Shown piece by piece: positions 1 through 7,582 of a DNA stretch of 31,531 nt. Each line of letters opens with the position of its first letter. Positions within the stretch are counted from its first letter, which is position 1. A program made the position numbers and the translations under genes. The notes below the pieces were generated by a model, which saw nothing but the letters and a program-made list of their open reading frames with translations, did not search any database and was not told where the DNA came from. This DNA is from CAYXVB01 sp964467785. Its GTDB lineage: Bacteria > Bdellovibrionota > UBA1018. Where the stretch lies: positions 1 through 31,531 of the forward strand of contig CAYXVB010000023.1 of assembly GCA_964467785.1 (NCBI GenBank), written 5' to 3'.

Positions 1-210
1 CTCGAGCTTTTGGGTTGGGCCTATCCGAAACTGCTCTACCTCAAAGCCGAAGATGCGGCTAAATCCTTGAGCTGGTCTATGGCTCGGTTTATCCCCAACT
101 GGTTCAGGCCTGGGAGAGAAACCCTAGGGGACTCTTTGAAATTTTCTCGAAGTTGGGGTTCCCTTATCCGCCGACGAGCAGGGCGGATGCGGAGGCCCAG
201 CTCTTTCTAA
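1..210 (+). CDS. Possible C-terminal fragment of a gene entering from the left edge
   Basis: An open frame runs from the first base to a TAA at 208-210 with no stop, so it could be the last 69 codons of a gene starting outside the window. The encoded tail is rich in Trp, Arg and Ser and matches no family I recognise. Codon third positions are less GC-biased than in the clear genes nearby, so it may equally be chance. No Shine-Dalgarno-supported start is visible inside the window. Sequence left of base 1 would decide. Confidence 0.2.
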   Translation, partial: LELLGWAYPKLLYLKAEDAAKSLSWSMARFIPNWFRPGRETLGDSLKFSRSWGSLIRRRAGRMRRPSSF

Positions 211-316
211 TTTCAGAGACCGAACCTGCCCCCAAATTGGGATGGGACGGGTTCCTTCTGAATCGCCCTAAGCCGAGATGACTCAGCTTTCTAGCATTGA
301 GCTCGCACCGGTCGCT

Positions 317-364
317 AAAAACGACTCGACCCGGGCTGACCTTTTGGGGTCGGCATCCGGGTCG
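317..364 (-). terminator. Rho-independent terminator of the XRE regulator gene
   Basis: A long hairpin is formed by CGACCCGG (327-334) with CCGGGTCG (357-364). It continues, after a two-base bulge, into an inner stem 335-341/348-354 around a small T/G loop. Read on the minus strand, the stem is followed after five bases by five T residues (317-321). It lies 46 bases beyond the stop of the minus-strand regulator gene, which suits a factor-independent terminator. Confidence 0.65.
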
Positions 365-409
365 AAGCGGAAACAGAAGTTTTAAAATGTGACCCAGCGA
401 AAGTGCTGA

Positions 410-871
410 TCAATTGGCCAGCATGTCGATCGCCGCACGAACGAACTTCTTGCGGGTATCGGCGGATGCGGACTGATAGCGCTGGATGATGTCGCGCAGC
501 TGGTTGTCCTTGGCAGCGAAGGCCACGGCCGAGGCCGAAGCGGTGCCGGAGGCCGACTTCTTGCCGCCGCGAGCGACGGTCACGAAGCTGCGGAAGTCCG
601 AGCGGATCGCGAGATTGGCCGCCTGGAGGTCCTCGACCGGAATTTTCAAAACAGCAGCCAAGGTCGAAACCTTGTCCCAGGGAAGGGGGGCGCGGCCGTG
701 TTCGATATTGGAAACGAACTGCACGGAGCAGTTGCATGCTCGAGCAACGTCCAAAAGACCGAGGCCTTTCGCCAAACGGTGTTTACGGATCAGATCGCCG
801 AGGGGGCCAAAGGAGCGAGTATCACTGGAGCGACCCTTGGGACGCCCGCGTTTCGTTTGCTGGGTTTTCAT
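410..871 (-). CDS. XRE-family helix-turn-helix regulator with AT-hook-like N-terminus
   Basis: A predicted DNA-binding transcriptional regulator of 153 residues. Residues about 25-82 form a Cro/C1-type helix-turn-helix, with the pattern LiRkhRlaKGLgLLDVA, then CsvQFVSNIEHGRAPLP. Residues 7-14 (KRGRPKGR) resemble an AT-hook with a GRP core, and an Ala/Ser-rich linker leads to a short helical C-terminus. The target is unknown. I chose the ATG at 871; an in-frame TTG at 892 would add seven residues, but neither has a clear Shine-Dalgarno site. The gene stands alone, is divergent from the MBL-fold gene and has its own terminator. Autoregulation through the shared intergenic region is plausible but inferred. 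Confidence 0.85.
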   Translation of the reverse strand: MKTQQTKRGRPKGRSSDTRSFGPLGDLIRKHRLAKGLGLLDVARACNCSVQFVSNIEHGRAPLPWDKVSTLAAVLKIPVEDLQAANLAIRSDFRSFVTVARGGKKSASGTASASAVAFAAKDNQLRDIIQRYQSASADTRKKFVRAAIDMLAN

Positions 872-1023
872 AGGCTGGGCTGTACTATCCAAAGTAAGCG
901 GCTATGACAACTTTTTTCTACAGAGATTTCAGGGATTCAGCTACGACGCGATAAAATTTTGACAGTCAATCGAAAAGCATTTCGAAATCTACACTTCTTG
1001 CTCAATTTGTTTATCATTAGGGG
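872..1023. promoter_or_regulatory. Divergent intergenic region between the regulator and MBL-fold genes
   Basis: Plus strand: a candidate sigma-70-like promoter TCTACA-18-TATCAT, with the -10 box at 1012-1017, would start transcription at about the ATG at 1024, giving a leaderless or near-leaderless mRNA. A TTGACA at 959-964 is also present, with a poor -10 partner. Minus strand: TTGTCA (904-909) and a weak TAGTAC 17 bases further would place the start near the ATG at 871. A short inverted repeat, CGAAA-agca-TTTCG, lies around 971-984 and could be an operator. All of this is by eye. Confidence 0.35.
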
Positions 1024-2037
1024 ATGAGTGAGGACTTCGCGCTTCGAGTCAAAATCTGGGGATCTCGAGGTTCTTTACCCGCGCCGCTTTCGCCCGAGGC
1101 GGTGAAGGAATTCATGCGCGACGCGATCTACGGTTTTCTCGATTCAGGCAAGCACGTCCGCAGCGAGGTGGAGCCCTATCTCGCCACGCTTCCGCGCGAG
1201 CGTTTTGGCGGATTCGGCGGAAATACGCCATGCGTCCAGGTATTTTCGCCCAAGACCAGCCTGATCATCGATGGCGGCAGCGGTCTGCGCCTTCACGGTT
1301 ATGAGCTCATGAAAGGGCCCTGTGGGCAGGGCAAGGGCGAAGTGCATATCCTGTTCACGCACTTCCATTGGGACCATCTGATCGGGTTGCCGTTCTTCAC
1401 TCCGCTCTTCATCCCGGGCAACACGATCCACGTGTACGCGGTGCAGCCCGAGCTGCCGGATGTCTTTCGCACTCTCTTTAAAAAGCCTTACTTTCCGGTG
1501 CCGCTCGAAGGATTGGGCGCGCGGATCGTGTACCATCAGCTCGAGCCCCGTAAGGCGATCGAGATCTGCGGCGACGGGGGATCCGACGAACGAATCCGCA
1601 TCACGCCCTATCAGCTCGACCACCCGGATCCTTGCTGGGGCTATCGATTTGAGCGCAAAGGCAGAGTTTTCGCTTACTGCGTGGATACCGAGTGCACTCG
1701 CGTCTCGCGCGAGGATCTAGGCCCCGATCTCCCGCTCTATCAAGGCGTCCACGCGATGATCTTCGACGCTCAGTACACCTTGATGGAGGCCATCGAGAAG
1801 GTGAACTGGGGACACGCGGCCGCTTCGCTCGGCTTGGACATCGGGATCCGCGAGCGGATCGAGCGCGTCTATTTCATGCATCACGATCCCGCCTCCAACG
1901 ACGCCAAGATTGCCGCGGCGGAAGCGCTAGCTCGTAAGTACTATAAAGGACAGATTCGCAACATCCAGCGCGGTGGCGAGGCGCCGTTCCAAGTCGACTG
2001 GTGCTTTGCGCACGAAGGGCTCACCTTCAACGTCTGA
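1024..2037 (+). CDS. MBL-fold metallohydrolase
   Basis: A metallo-beta-lactamase-fold hydrolase of 337 residues, probably cytoplasmic since no signal peptide is seen. The metal-binding signature HFHWDH is at residues 113-118, with further likely ligands at H200, D221 and H286/H287. The N-terminal WGSRGS and GGNT motifs place it near the PhnP/cyclic-nucleotide phosphodiesterase-like branch of the superfamily. The substrate cannot be read from sequence; phosphodiesters are the usual guess. An extra segment of about 45 residues between the WGSRGS and GGNT motifs is larger than in small family members. The start is the ATG directly after AGGGG, too close to be an ordinary ribosome site and consistent with a leaderless transcript. 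It is convergent with the cysteine protease gene downstream. Confidence 0.85.
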   Translation: MSEDFALRVKIWGSRGSLPAPLSPEAVKEFMRDAIYGFLDSGKHVRSEVEPYLATLPRERFGGFGGNTPCVQVFSPKTSLIIDGGSGLRLHGYELMKGPCGQGKGEVHILFTHFHWDHLIGLPFFTPLFIPGNTIHVYAVQPELPDVFRTLFKKPYFPVPLEGLGARIVYHQLEPRKAIEICGDGGSDERIRITPYQLDHPDPCWGYRFERKGRVFAYCVDTECTRVSREDLGPDLPLYQGVHAMIFDAQYTLMEAIEKVNWGHAAASLGLDIGIRERIERVYFMHHDPASNDAKIAAAEALARKYYKGQIRNIQRGGEAPFQVDWCFAHEGLTFNV

Positions 2038-2045
2038 GTGAGCCC
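2017..2045. terminator. Inverted repeat spanning the MBL-fold gene stop codon
   Basis: GGGCTCAC (2017-2024) and GTGAGCCC (2038-2045) form a perfect 8-bp inverted repeat with a 13-base loop that includes the stop codon. It lies between two convergent genes only 26 bases apart, so it could act as a bidirectional terminator. No T-run follows on either strand, which keeps confidence low. Confidence 0.3.
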
Positions 2046-2063
2046 TCCGGTTCAGCCGGTATC

Positions 2064-3176
2064 TCAGCGCACGACCGTGCGGAAGAACGTCCCGTACTGG
2101 TTGCCGTACACCTGGGGCATCATACCGTAACCCGGGTAGGTCTTGCCGCGATAGGTGAAGTTCTTGCCGAAGCTCCCGGTGCCCCAGGAGTTTTTGAAGA
2201 TATAGACGCCCTTATACTTGAACTCGCGAATCGAGCCATCGGCCATGTTGATCTTCGTGGTGATCTCGATCTCGTCGTCGTAGCCCACGACGACGATGGA
2301 GTGGCCTGCAGGCTCCTTGCGCGAGGCCACATTGTCCATCGAGCCGGTCTCGGGGTAGCCGAGGATGCCGCGGTCCCAGGCGACCAGGTCGCGGTTGATG
2401 CCGAGCTCAGAGGCTTTGCGGTGGTTCCACGTACCATAAAAGAAGTCGAGATCCAGCAGCAGGGGCGCGCCTTCGAGCAGGGCCTTTTTGACCTGGTCGG
2501 AGGTGAACAGGTACTGCGGCTGGGACATGCGCGAGAGATAGCGCACCCGGAAGGTTTCGGCATCCTGTCGGGCCTTGGCCAGCTCGGGGTCCAATTGGCC
2601 GAGGGTTGTGAGCGGCTGGCCTAGCAGGCGCGGGTCGCGATGGCCGAGGAGGCAAGACTTGAGATGGGTCTTGGGCACGGCCCCGCAGCGTTGCTGCGCG
2701 AGAGGAGAGTCGTTGACGCTGCTCCAGGTTTCGCCGATGTAGGGCATCAGCGCCTCGGCAGGCAGTCCATAGCGGCTCACCGCCCCCATGTTCATGGGTG
2801 AGGACGAACCGTCGCTAGTCTTGCCGGTCATGATCACGTATTCAAGGAATTCTTCTGAAAGATCCGGCTGCACGGCGCCTTGGAGAATCGTCAACGACTC
2901 AAAGTATGCCGCGGCCGAGAAGATCGAGCAGGTGCCGCGCGCGGCTTGGGACTTGACCGGGGTCTGCAGCGCGATGACTTTTTCGACATCCGAGCGCTTG
3001 CGCGCGGTGAGTTCCGAGCGCCCGGTCAGGTCGATCGTGCGGCGCGGATGGCGATAAGGTTGATCGAGGAATGCGCCGTCGCTTCCGTTGTTGCGGGGGA
3101 TCGCCAGAGCGGAACTCGCCGTGGCGGCGACGAGAAGGCCGACGGCCAGGGACTTTTTGGTGAGCTTCAAGGTCAT
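2064..3176 (-). CDS. Exported papain-like (C1 family) cysteine protease
   Basis: A secreted or periplasmic cysteine peptidase of 370 residues. The first 25 residues form a signal peptide (Lys-rich start, hydrophobic core, SSALA cleavage site). The catalytic set of family C1 is complete: oxyanion-hole Q77, nucleophile C83 in GTCSIFS, H292 in AGHSIVVVGYDD, and N329 in KNSWG. Unlike classical papains, no obvious long inhibitory propeptide precedes the catalytic Gln. The start is fixed by a 4-base ATGA overlap (3173-3176) with the upstream C11 protease gene, which implies translational coupling. The two proteases are therefore probably made together, and one could activate the other. Substrate unknown. 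Confidence 0.88.
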   Translation of the reverse strand: MTLKLTKKSLAVGLLVAATASSALAIPRNNGSDGAFLDQPYRHPRRTIDLTGRSELTARKRSDVEKVIALQTPVKSQAARGTCSIFSAAAYFESLTILQGAVQPDLSEEFLEYVIMTGKTSDGSSSPMNMGAVSRYGLPAEALMPYIGETWSSVNDSPLAQQRCGAVPKTHLKSCLLGHRDPRLLGQPLTTLGQLDPELAKARQDAETFRVRYLSRMSQPQYLFTSDQVKKALLEGAPLLLDLDFFYGTWNHRKASELGINRDLVAWDRGILGYPETGSMDNVASRKEPAGHSIVVVGYDDEIEITTKINMADGSIREFKYKGVYIFKNSWGTGSFGKNFTYRGKTYPGYGMMPQVYGNQYGTFFRTVVR

Positions 3177-4645
3177 GAGCGATACAGGGCTTCGAGCCAC
3201 TGCCTCCAGGGGGTTTGTGGGCGGTTGATGAACGGGGAACTCTGGTAACGGAGGATGCCGCCTGCGAACTCTTCACGGGTTTGCGGGAGCCAGACGGAAA
3301 GACCGATCGGAAGCTCGCCCGAGACGGAAGTGTTGGGGTCGAAGGCGTAGCCCGGACCTCGCGAAAAGGAAAGGATGCTTCGGCGGAGCGAATCGGCCGC
3401 GGCGTCGATGCGGTACTCCAGCTCAGGAGCGTCCGTCTCAGCCCAGCGACGGAGCAGGCCGAGCGTCACGGCCACGTCCTGGGTAGACTGCCCGAGCGCG
3501 AAGGTGGAGCCCAGGAGAAAACTGAGGTTCTTGCGGCTTTCGGGTCGGGCCATGCGGAGCGCCCGTGCCAGGTCGAGCGCCATCGCGTCCCATGCCGGTA
3601 GGGTCACTGCGGCGAAGCGCGCGACATCGATTGCGCTGACGAGCACCGTGTCCGCGCCATCGCGGGAGTATCGCCCTTGGCTTCCCGAGCGCGGGTTGAA
3701 GGACTGGAGCATGAGCTGTGGGATGATTCGGGCCAAGGCGGCGGCGGGATCCGGGGCTTTTTCGAGCGCGCCGTGGTTGAGCTCGTAGAGGACGCGGCGG
3801 TAGGGAAAGCCCATCAGGTTCTGGATCTGGTCGGAGCCTACGGCAAAGCGGGCGAGCCCTCGTAGCGAAGCCACTGCGTCCGCGCTTTGCATGAGGCAGG
3901 AGTCCGCGGCGAAAAGGTCGACGGGCCGGCCCGTCACGCGAGTCACGCGCGCCAGCGAGCCGGCGATTTCGGAGGAGTCAAAGGCGTGCGCATTGGTCCA
4001 GTTGTCGATCACCGAGCGCACGGGCTTCCACCCGCGGCCATGGCCCCAGATGATGACGGCGGTATGGCGAGCCGGATAGCGGCTCATCCCCCAGAGCACG
4101 AAATCAGCGAGATTTCGGTCGCCGTTGAAGTTCTGTTCGATGACTGGTGACCGGATGTCGCTGATGGTGCGTCGCTGGTAATCGGAGAAGGCGCGGGGCG
4201 TATGGGGCCGGTCATCCTCGAAAAGGTGGAGGCGGCGGGTGCCCGGTACGTCCTGGATCCGGACCTCGGTCACGAGATCGGTGGTCAAGGTCGAGGCGGC
4301 GAGAGGGGTGTCACCGCTGAAGCCGGCTTCCATCTCGTCTAGGTCCCAGAGCGCATAGGGCGCGAGGTCGCGGCCCGCCTCCATGTAGACGAGGATGGTC
4401 CAGTCTTTGAGGCAATCCTGGCGGCGAACACGGGAGTAGTAGTTGCTGTAAGTCTCAGGGACGCGGTAGCCGGCCTGATACTGGTAGCGCTGATCGGTAG
4501 TCAGCCGGGACCATTGGTCGCGGCAGGAGGGGAACTCGCGAGCTTGCGCGGGCGCGGAGGCGCCCAAGGTAATGACGAAGACGATGGCGAAGATCTTCGC
4601 CAACACGGTCAATCGTGTTTGAGTACAGAAAACAGCGCCCCACAT
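3173..4645 (-). CDS. Exported clostripain-family (C11) cysteine protease
   Basis: A predicted exported caspase-fold cysteine peptidase of 490 residues. A signal-like hydrophobic segment covers residues about 14-35, ending in APAQA. The family dyad is visible: H202 in IIWGHGRGW and C250 in DLFAADSCLMQ. The segment WTILVYMEAGRDLAP (82-96) is the typical first beta strand of the family. C11 enzymes usually cleave after basic residues and often self-process; several Arg-rich stretches could serve, but no site can be assigned. The ATG at 4645 gives an unusually long pre-signal segment, and GTG or TTG codons near residues 12-15 are alternatives; none has a Shine-Dalgarno site. First gene of a coupled two-protease operon. 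Confidence 0.85.
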   Translation of the reverse strand: MWGAVFCTQTRLTVLAKIFAIVFVITLGASAPAQAREFPSCRDQWSRLTTDQRYQYQAGYRVPETYSNYYSRVRRQDCLKDWTILVYMEAGRDLAPYALWDLDEMEAGFSGDTPLAASTLTTDLVTEVRIQDVPGTRRLHLFEDDRPHTPRAFSDYQRRTISDIRSPVIEQNFNGDRNLADFVLWGMSRYPARHTAVIIWGHGRGWKPVRSVIDNWTNAHAFDSSEIAGSLARVTRVTGRPVDLFAADSCLMQSADAVASLRGLARFAVGSDQIQNLMGFPYRRVLYELNHGALEKAPDPAAALARIIPQLMLQSFNPRSGSQGRYSRDGADTVLVSAIDVARFAAVTLPAWDAMALDLARALRMARPESRKNLSFLLGSTFALGQSTQDVAVTLGLLRRWAETDAPELEYRIDAAADSLRRSILSFSRGPGYAFDPNTSVSGELPIGLSVWLPQTREEFAGGILRYQSSPFINRPQTPWRQWLEALYRS

Positions 4646-4839
4646 GTTGGGGTGCGGATAGCATGACGCAATGCAGTATGCAACAAGCCTTTCGCACTGC
4701 GGGTTTTCTGAGTGATCTTTTGGAGTTTAAGGATTTGCCCCGTCTTAGCGGTGGGCAAGGCTCGGCGACTGTTGGGTTGTGTTGGGGATTTTAAACATCA
4801 ATCAGTATTCGCCAAAGGGCAGTATTCGGAAAAGGGGGC
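4646..4839. other. Intergenic region upstream of the C11 protease gene
   Basis: About 190 bases without a credible gene. On the minus strand a weak promoter-like TTGCAT-17-TATCCG places transcription start close to the ATG at 4645. A 17-base tandem pair is at 4803-4836, listed separately. Base composition is more AT-rich than in the flanking genes. Confidence 0.3.
4803..4836 (+). repeat. 17-base tandem direct repeat, two copies
   Basis: CAGTATTCGCCAAAGGG (4803-4819) is followed at once by CAGTATTCGGAAAAGGG (4820-4836), 15 of 17 bases identical. It sits between the C11 protease gene and the terminator-like hairpin of the KGG gene. Two adjacent copies could be tandem binding sites or a small duplication; function unknown. 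Confidence 0.75.
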
Positions 4840-4904
4840 GTAGCGATCGCCCGCCCAGGTCGTGATGGCCCGCCTTTGCGAGACCCATCACGACCCGGCG
4901 CTAC
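4840..4904 (-). terminator. Nested inverted repeat, probable terminator of the KGG gene
   Basis: A perfect 11-bp inverted repeat, GGTCGTGATGG (4858-4868) with CCATCACGACC (4885-4895), sits inside an outer pair GTAGCG (4840-4845) and CGCTAC (4899-4904). On the minus strand it begins about 40 bases after the KGG gene stop and is followed by a pyrimidine run with four T residues. It could also be a protein-binding palindrome. Confidence 0.5.
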
Positions 4905-4945
4905 ATCGTGCTCGCGGCGGAGATCCGTGGCGACTAGCGGAAACT

Positions 4946-5320
4946 TTAGGCCGTCCCGCCGCCGGCTGCGCCGCCTTCGGCGCCGCCGCTCGATTCGCCC
5001 TCACCGGGACCGCGATGTCCACGTGAGGCCGCGCCGCCCTTGCGCCCGATCTTCGCCATGTGATCGCGGTTCTTGGAGACGCTCTGGCCGCCTTTGCGGC
5101 CGATTTCGGCCATATGCTGCTTGTTCCTTGAAACGGCCAGGCCGCCCTTGCGTGCGACCTCCTTACGCGTTTCAGGATCCATCGCGGCGGTGCCTCGCGC
5201 GCCGCCCTTGCCCCGTTCGGGTGCCTGGGCGCGCTCCACCGGCCTGCCTTCGGGTCCCATGGACTCCGGTCGTGCGCTTTCGATTTCTTCCGGCTTCTTT
5301 TCATTCGGGCTGTTCGACAT
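4946..5320 (-). CDS. KGG-repeat general stress protein
   Basis: A small, highly hydrophilic protein of 124 residues, rich in Gly, Glu, Lys and Arg. Three KGG units of about 20 residues each lie in the middle (ARKGGLAVSRNKQHMAEIG, RKGGQSVSKNRDHMAKIG, RKGGAASRG). This is the KGG/stress-induced family that includes YciG- and GsiB-like proteins. These are small, soluble, probably disordered proteins made under general stress; their molecular role is poorly defined. The tail is Gly/Glu-rich. The start is supported by a strong Shine-Dalgarno site (GGGAGGG seven bases before ATG). It is divergent from the nucleotidyltransferase-BON gene by fewer than 50 bases, so the two may share regulation. Confidence 0.85.
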   Translation of the reverse strand: MSNSPNEKKPEEIESARPESMGPEGRPVERAQAPERGKGGARGTAAMDPETRKEVARKGGLAVSRNKQHMAEIGRKGGQSVSKNRDHMAKIGRKGGAASRGHRGPGEGESSGGAEGGAAGGGTA

Positions 5321-5367
5321 AAGACCCTCCCTGGGGAGTGAGAGTGTGTTTGCTCGGTGTTGTCGTG

Positions 5368-6444
5368 ATGACCGGCCAGGGTGCAATCGCCGTTCCCCGA
5401 CGCGCGCCCCGGACGGTACGGGAGACGGTACGGGACTTGATGCGTTGTTTGGCCACTATGGGCGTATCACCGCTGTTCAAGCCGGGACACACCACCGAAG
5501 ATCCGGATCTGGCCGACCGCTTCGACCGCGTTCTGGCGGATACGGTGCGCGCCATGGAGGATGCGGGGATCAAATACCTTTTCATCGGAGGTATCGCCTC
5601 GAGCGGGTTGGGACGACCTCGTTCAACACATGATATTGATATATTCGTGATGCCCGAGGATGCCGAGCTCACCTTGCGCGCGCTGGCGCGTCACGGGTTC
5701 AAAGTCGAGCGCACGGACCCCAGCTGGCTCTACAAGGGTTTCAAAGAGGACATCCTCGTGGACGTGATCTTCCGCTCCAAGGGGGAAATCTATCTCGACA
5801 ACGAGATGTACCAACGGATGACGACGGCGGAGTTCCACGGCAAGCGGCTCAGGCTCGTCGCGCCGGAGGATTTGATGATCATCAAGGCCGCAGCGCATGG
5901 AGAATTGACGCCCAGCCACTGGCATGACGCGATCGCGTTGCTGACGCACGCGAACATCGACTGGGACTATCTCATCAAGCGGGCCCGTCGCGCTCCCCGG
6001 CGCACGCTCTCGCTACTGCTTTATGCGCAATCCAACGACGTTTGGGTGCCCAATCGGGTGATCCAGGAACTTTTTGAGGTGATCTTCGGCAGCGGAGGCA
6101 AAGCGGTTCTCCCTGAGGCGTCTGGACGCAGCCAGAGCCAGCCGGTCCCGCCGCCTCTTCATGCGATCCCGCCCCGACTGGCGGTCAATCAGGACGCAGT
6201 GCGCGCGGAGTACGGCGTGGCCCATTTGCGCGAGGCGCTCGCTGAGGATCCGCGCACTCACGAACTCGATATCCAGATCGAGCTGCACGGGCGAAGGGTC
6301 CTCCTTCGTGGAGAGGTCTCCATGCCGGAACGCAAGGAGGCGATCGGACAGGTCGCGCGCGAGAAGTTTCCGGGGTGGGAGATCGAGAATCAGATCCAGG
6401 TCCTGCCCTGCGGGGAGCCGACAGAGACGGAGGAGTTCAAATGA
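5368..6444 (+). CDS. Nucleotidyltransferase-fold protein with C-terminal BON domain
   Basis: Two domains are visible in 358 residues. Residues about 50-230 form a minimal nucleotidyltransferase fold: the GG motif at 74-75, D89-I-D91 in STHDIDIF, a third acidic strand at VDVIF, and a later LVAPEDLMIIKAAA helix like AbiEii/DUF6036-type transferases. Residues about 287-346 match a BON domain (LREALAEDP, then hydrophobic strands and a LRGEVSMPERKEAI segment), usually linked to membrane or phospholipid binding in exported proteins. No signal peptide is seen, so this BON is probably cytoplasmic, which is unusual. The start is uncertain: GTG 5338, ATG 5368, ATG 5440 and ATG 5458 are in frame and none has a strong ribosome site. 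It overlaps the next gene by four bases. Confidence 0.75.
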   Translation: MTGQGAIAVPRRAPRTVRETVRDLMRCLATMGVSPLFKPGHTTEDPDLADRFDRVLADTVRAMEDAGIKYLFIGGIASSGLGRPRSTHDIDIFVMPEDAELTLRALARHGFKVERTDPSWLYKGFKEDILVDVIFRSKGEIYLDNEMYQRMTTAEFHGKRLRLVAPEDLMIIKAAAHGELTPSHWHDAIALLTHANIDWDYLIKRARRAPRRTLSLLLYAQSNDVWVPNRVIQELFEVIFGSGGKAVLPEASGRSQSQPVPPPLHAIPPRLAVNQDAVRAEYGVAHLREALAEDPRTHELDIQIELHGRRVLLRGEVSMPERKEAIGQVAREKFPGWEIENQIQVLPCGEPTETEEFK

Positions 6445-7184
6445 TCCGCATCGCGGCGGTGGGGGATGTGCACTACGATTCGCATCCCCGAGAGGAGATG
6501 GCGGATCACTTCGCGCATCTCGCGTCGCGTGCGGATCTCTTGCTCGTGGCGGGAGATCTGACGCAGTCGGGGACCGTCGAGGAGGCCGAAGCTTTTGTTC
6601 GGGATCTTCGCCAGGTGTCGGTGCCCGTGGCGCTCGTGCTCGGCAATCATGACTACCACTCGGGCCAGGAGAACGAGATCCGCTCTCTGCTCAAGACTCG
6701 CGGGATCGCCGCGCTCGAAGGCGAGAGCGCGGTCTTCGAAGTTCGTGGCGCGCGGGTCGGGGTGATGGGAGTCAAAGGGTTTGGCGGGGGTTTTTTTGGG
6801 GCTTGCGTGAGCGAGTTCGGCGAGCCTGAAACCAAGCTTTTTGCAAGGCACGCCCACAGGCAGGCCGAGACGCTCAGGCTGGGCCTCGGTAGCCTGGATG
6901 CGGACTACCGATTCGCTCTGCTGCATTTTTCTCCGGTCGAGGCGACACTCAAGGGCGAGCGGCGCGAGATCTATCCTTTTCTCGGAAGCTATCTGCTCGC
7001 CGAGGCTATCGATGCCGCCGGCGCGGACGCCGTCTTTCATGGACATGCGCATCGGGGCGCTGAGCGAGGATTTACGCCGGGCGGGGTTCCCGTGCGCAAT
7101 GTGGCACTGCCGGTGATCCGGCATGCGTACAATGTCTACTCGTTTGAGCGCAATCGCGCAGCGCGCAGCGCCATTGCGTACTGA
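6441..7184 (+). CDS. Calcineurin-like metallophosphoesterase
   Basis: A 247-residue phosphoesterase with the full two-metal signature: GDVHYDS near residue 9, GDLTQSG near 37, GNHDYHS near 67, and GHAHRGA near 205. The size and simple architecture fit a small cytoplasmic phosphohydrolase; the substrate (nucleotide, phosphoprotein or lipid-linked phosphate) cannot be told. The ATG at 6441 overlaps the upstream TGA (ATGA) and has GGAGG nearby, so it is translationally coupled to the nucleotidyltransferase-BON gene. The pair may add and remove a phosphate-containing group on the same target, but that is inference from proximity. Confidence 0.88.
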   Translation: MIRIAAVGDVHYDSHPREEMADHFAHLASRADLLLVAGDLTQSGTVEEAEAFVRDLRQVSVPVALVLGNHDYHSGQENEIRSLLKTRGIAALEGESAVFEVRGARVGVMGVKGFGGGFFGACVSEFGEPETKLFARHAHRQAETLRLGLGSLDADYRFALLHFSPVEATLKGERREIYPFLGSYLLAEAIDAAGADAVFHGHAHRGAERGFTPGGVPVRNVALPVIRHAYNVYSFERNRAARSAIAY

Positions 7185-7213
7185 AACCGCCACGTGCTAA
7201 GGTGGCTCACCCC

Positions 7214-7582
7214 ATGTCGTCCAAGTCCCCGGTCTACCATATCCTGGATCCCGCCCTCGCGGATCCGGCCCGTATTCGCAAGGAACGCGAAAAGGCGCAG
7301 AAGCTCAAGAAGTCCCAGTGGTGGTTGACGCAGCTCAATCGCGGCCTATGCCATTACTGCGAAAAAAAGTTCGCGCCCAAGGAGCTCACGATGGACCATG
7401 TGATTCCGATCGCGCGCGGCGGCACGAGCACGGAAGGCAATATCGTGCCGGCATGCAAGGCCTGCAACCGGGATAAGAAGCTCGATATTCCGGTCGACGA
7501 TCTTTTTGCCAAGCTGGAGGCCGAACGTCGAGCGCGCGAGAGCGGCGGCGACGGCAATGAAGGCCCGGGAGAAACGAATTGA
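7214..7582 (+). CDS. Small HNH endonuclease-fold protein
   Basis: A 122-residue HNH nuclease-fold protein. The zinc knuckle is CHYC (46-49) with CKAC (81-84), and the active-site segment is DHVIPIARGG (61-70) followed by N76 and N85. The N-terminal 40 residues are basic and helical, as in DNA-binding HNH proteins of the McrA/Cas9-like group, and the tail is acidic and Gly-rich. The start is ATG 7214, preceded by AAGGTGG; an in-frame GTG at 7202 is possible. The gene is 29 bases after the metallophosphoesterase and overlaps the SrkA-like gene. No methylase or restriction partner is nearby, so a restriction role is not supported; a repair or stress role is only a guess. Confidence 0.85.
   Translation: MSSKSPVYHILDPALADPARIRKEREKAQKLKKSQWWLTQLNRGLCHYCEKKFAPKELTMDHVIPIARGGTSTEGNIVPACKACNRDKKLDIPVDDLFAKLEAERRARESGGDGNEGPGETN

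Noticed and set aside
7214..7582. Restriction-modification system
   Set aside because: The HNH protein has no methyltransferase or specificity partner within the window.
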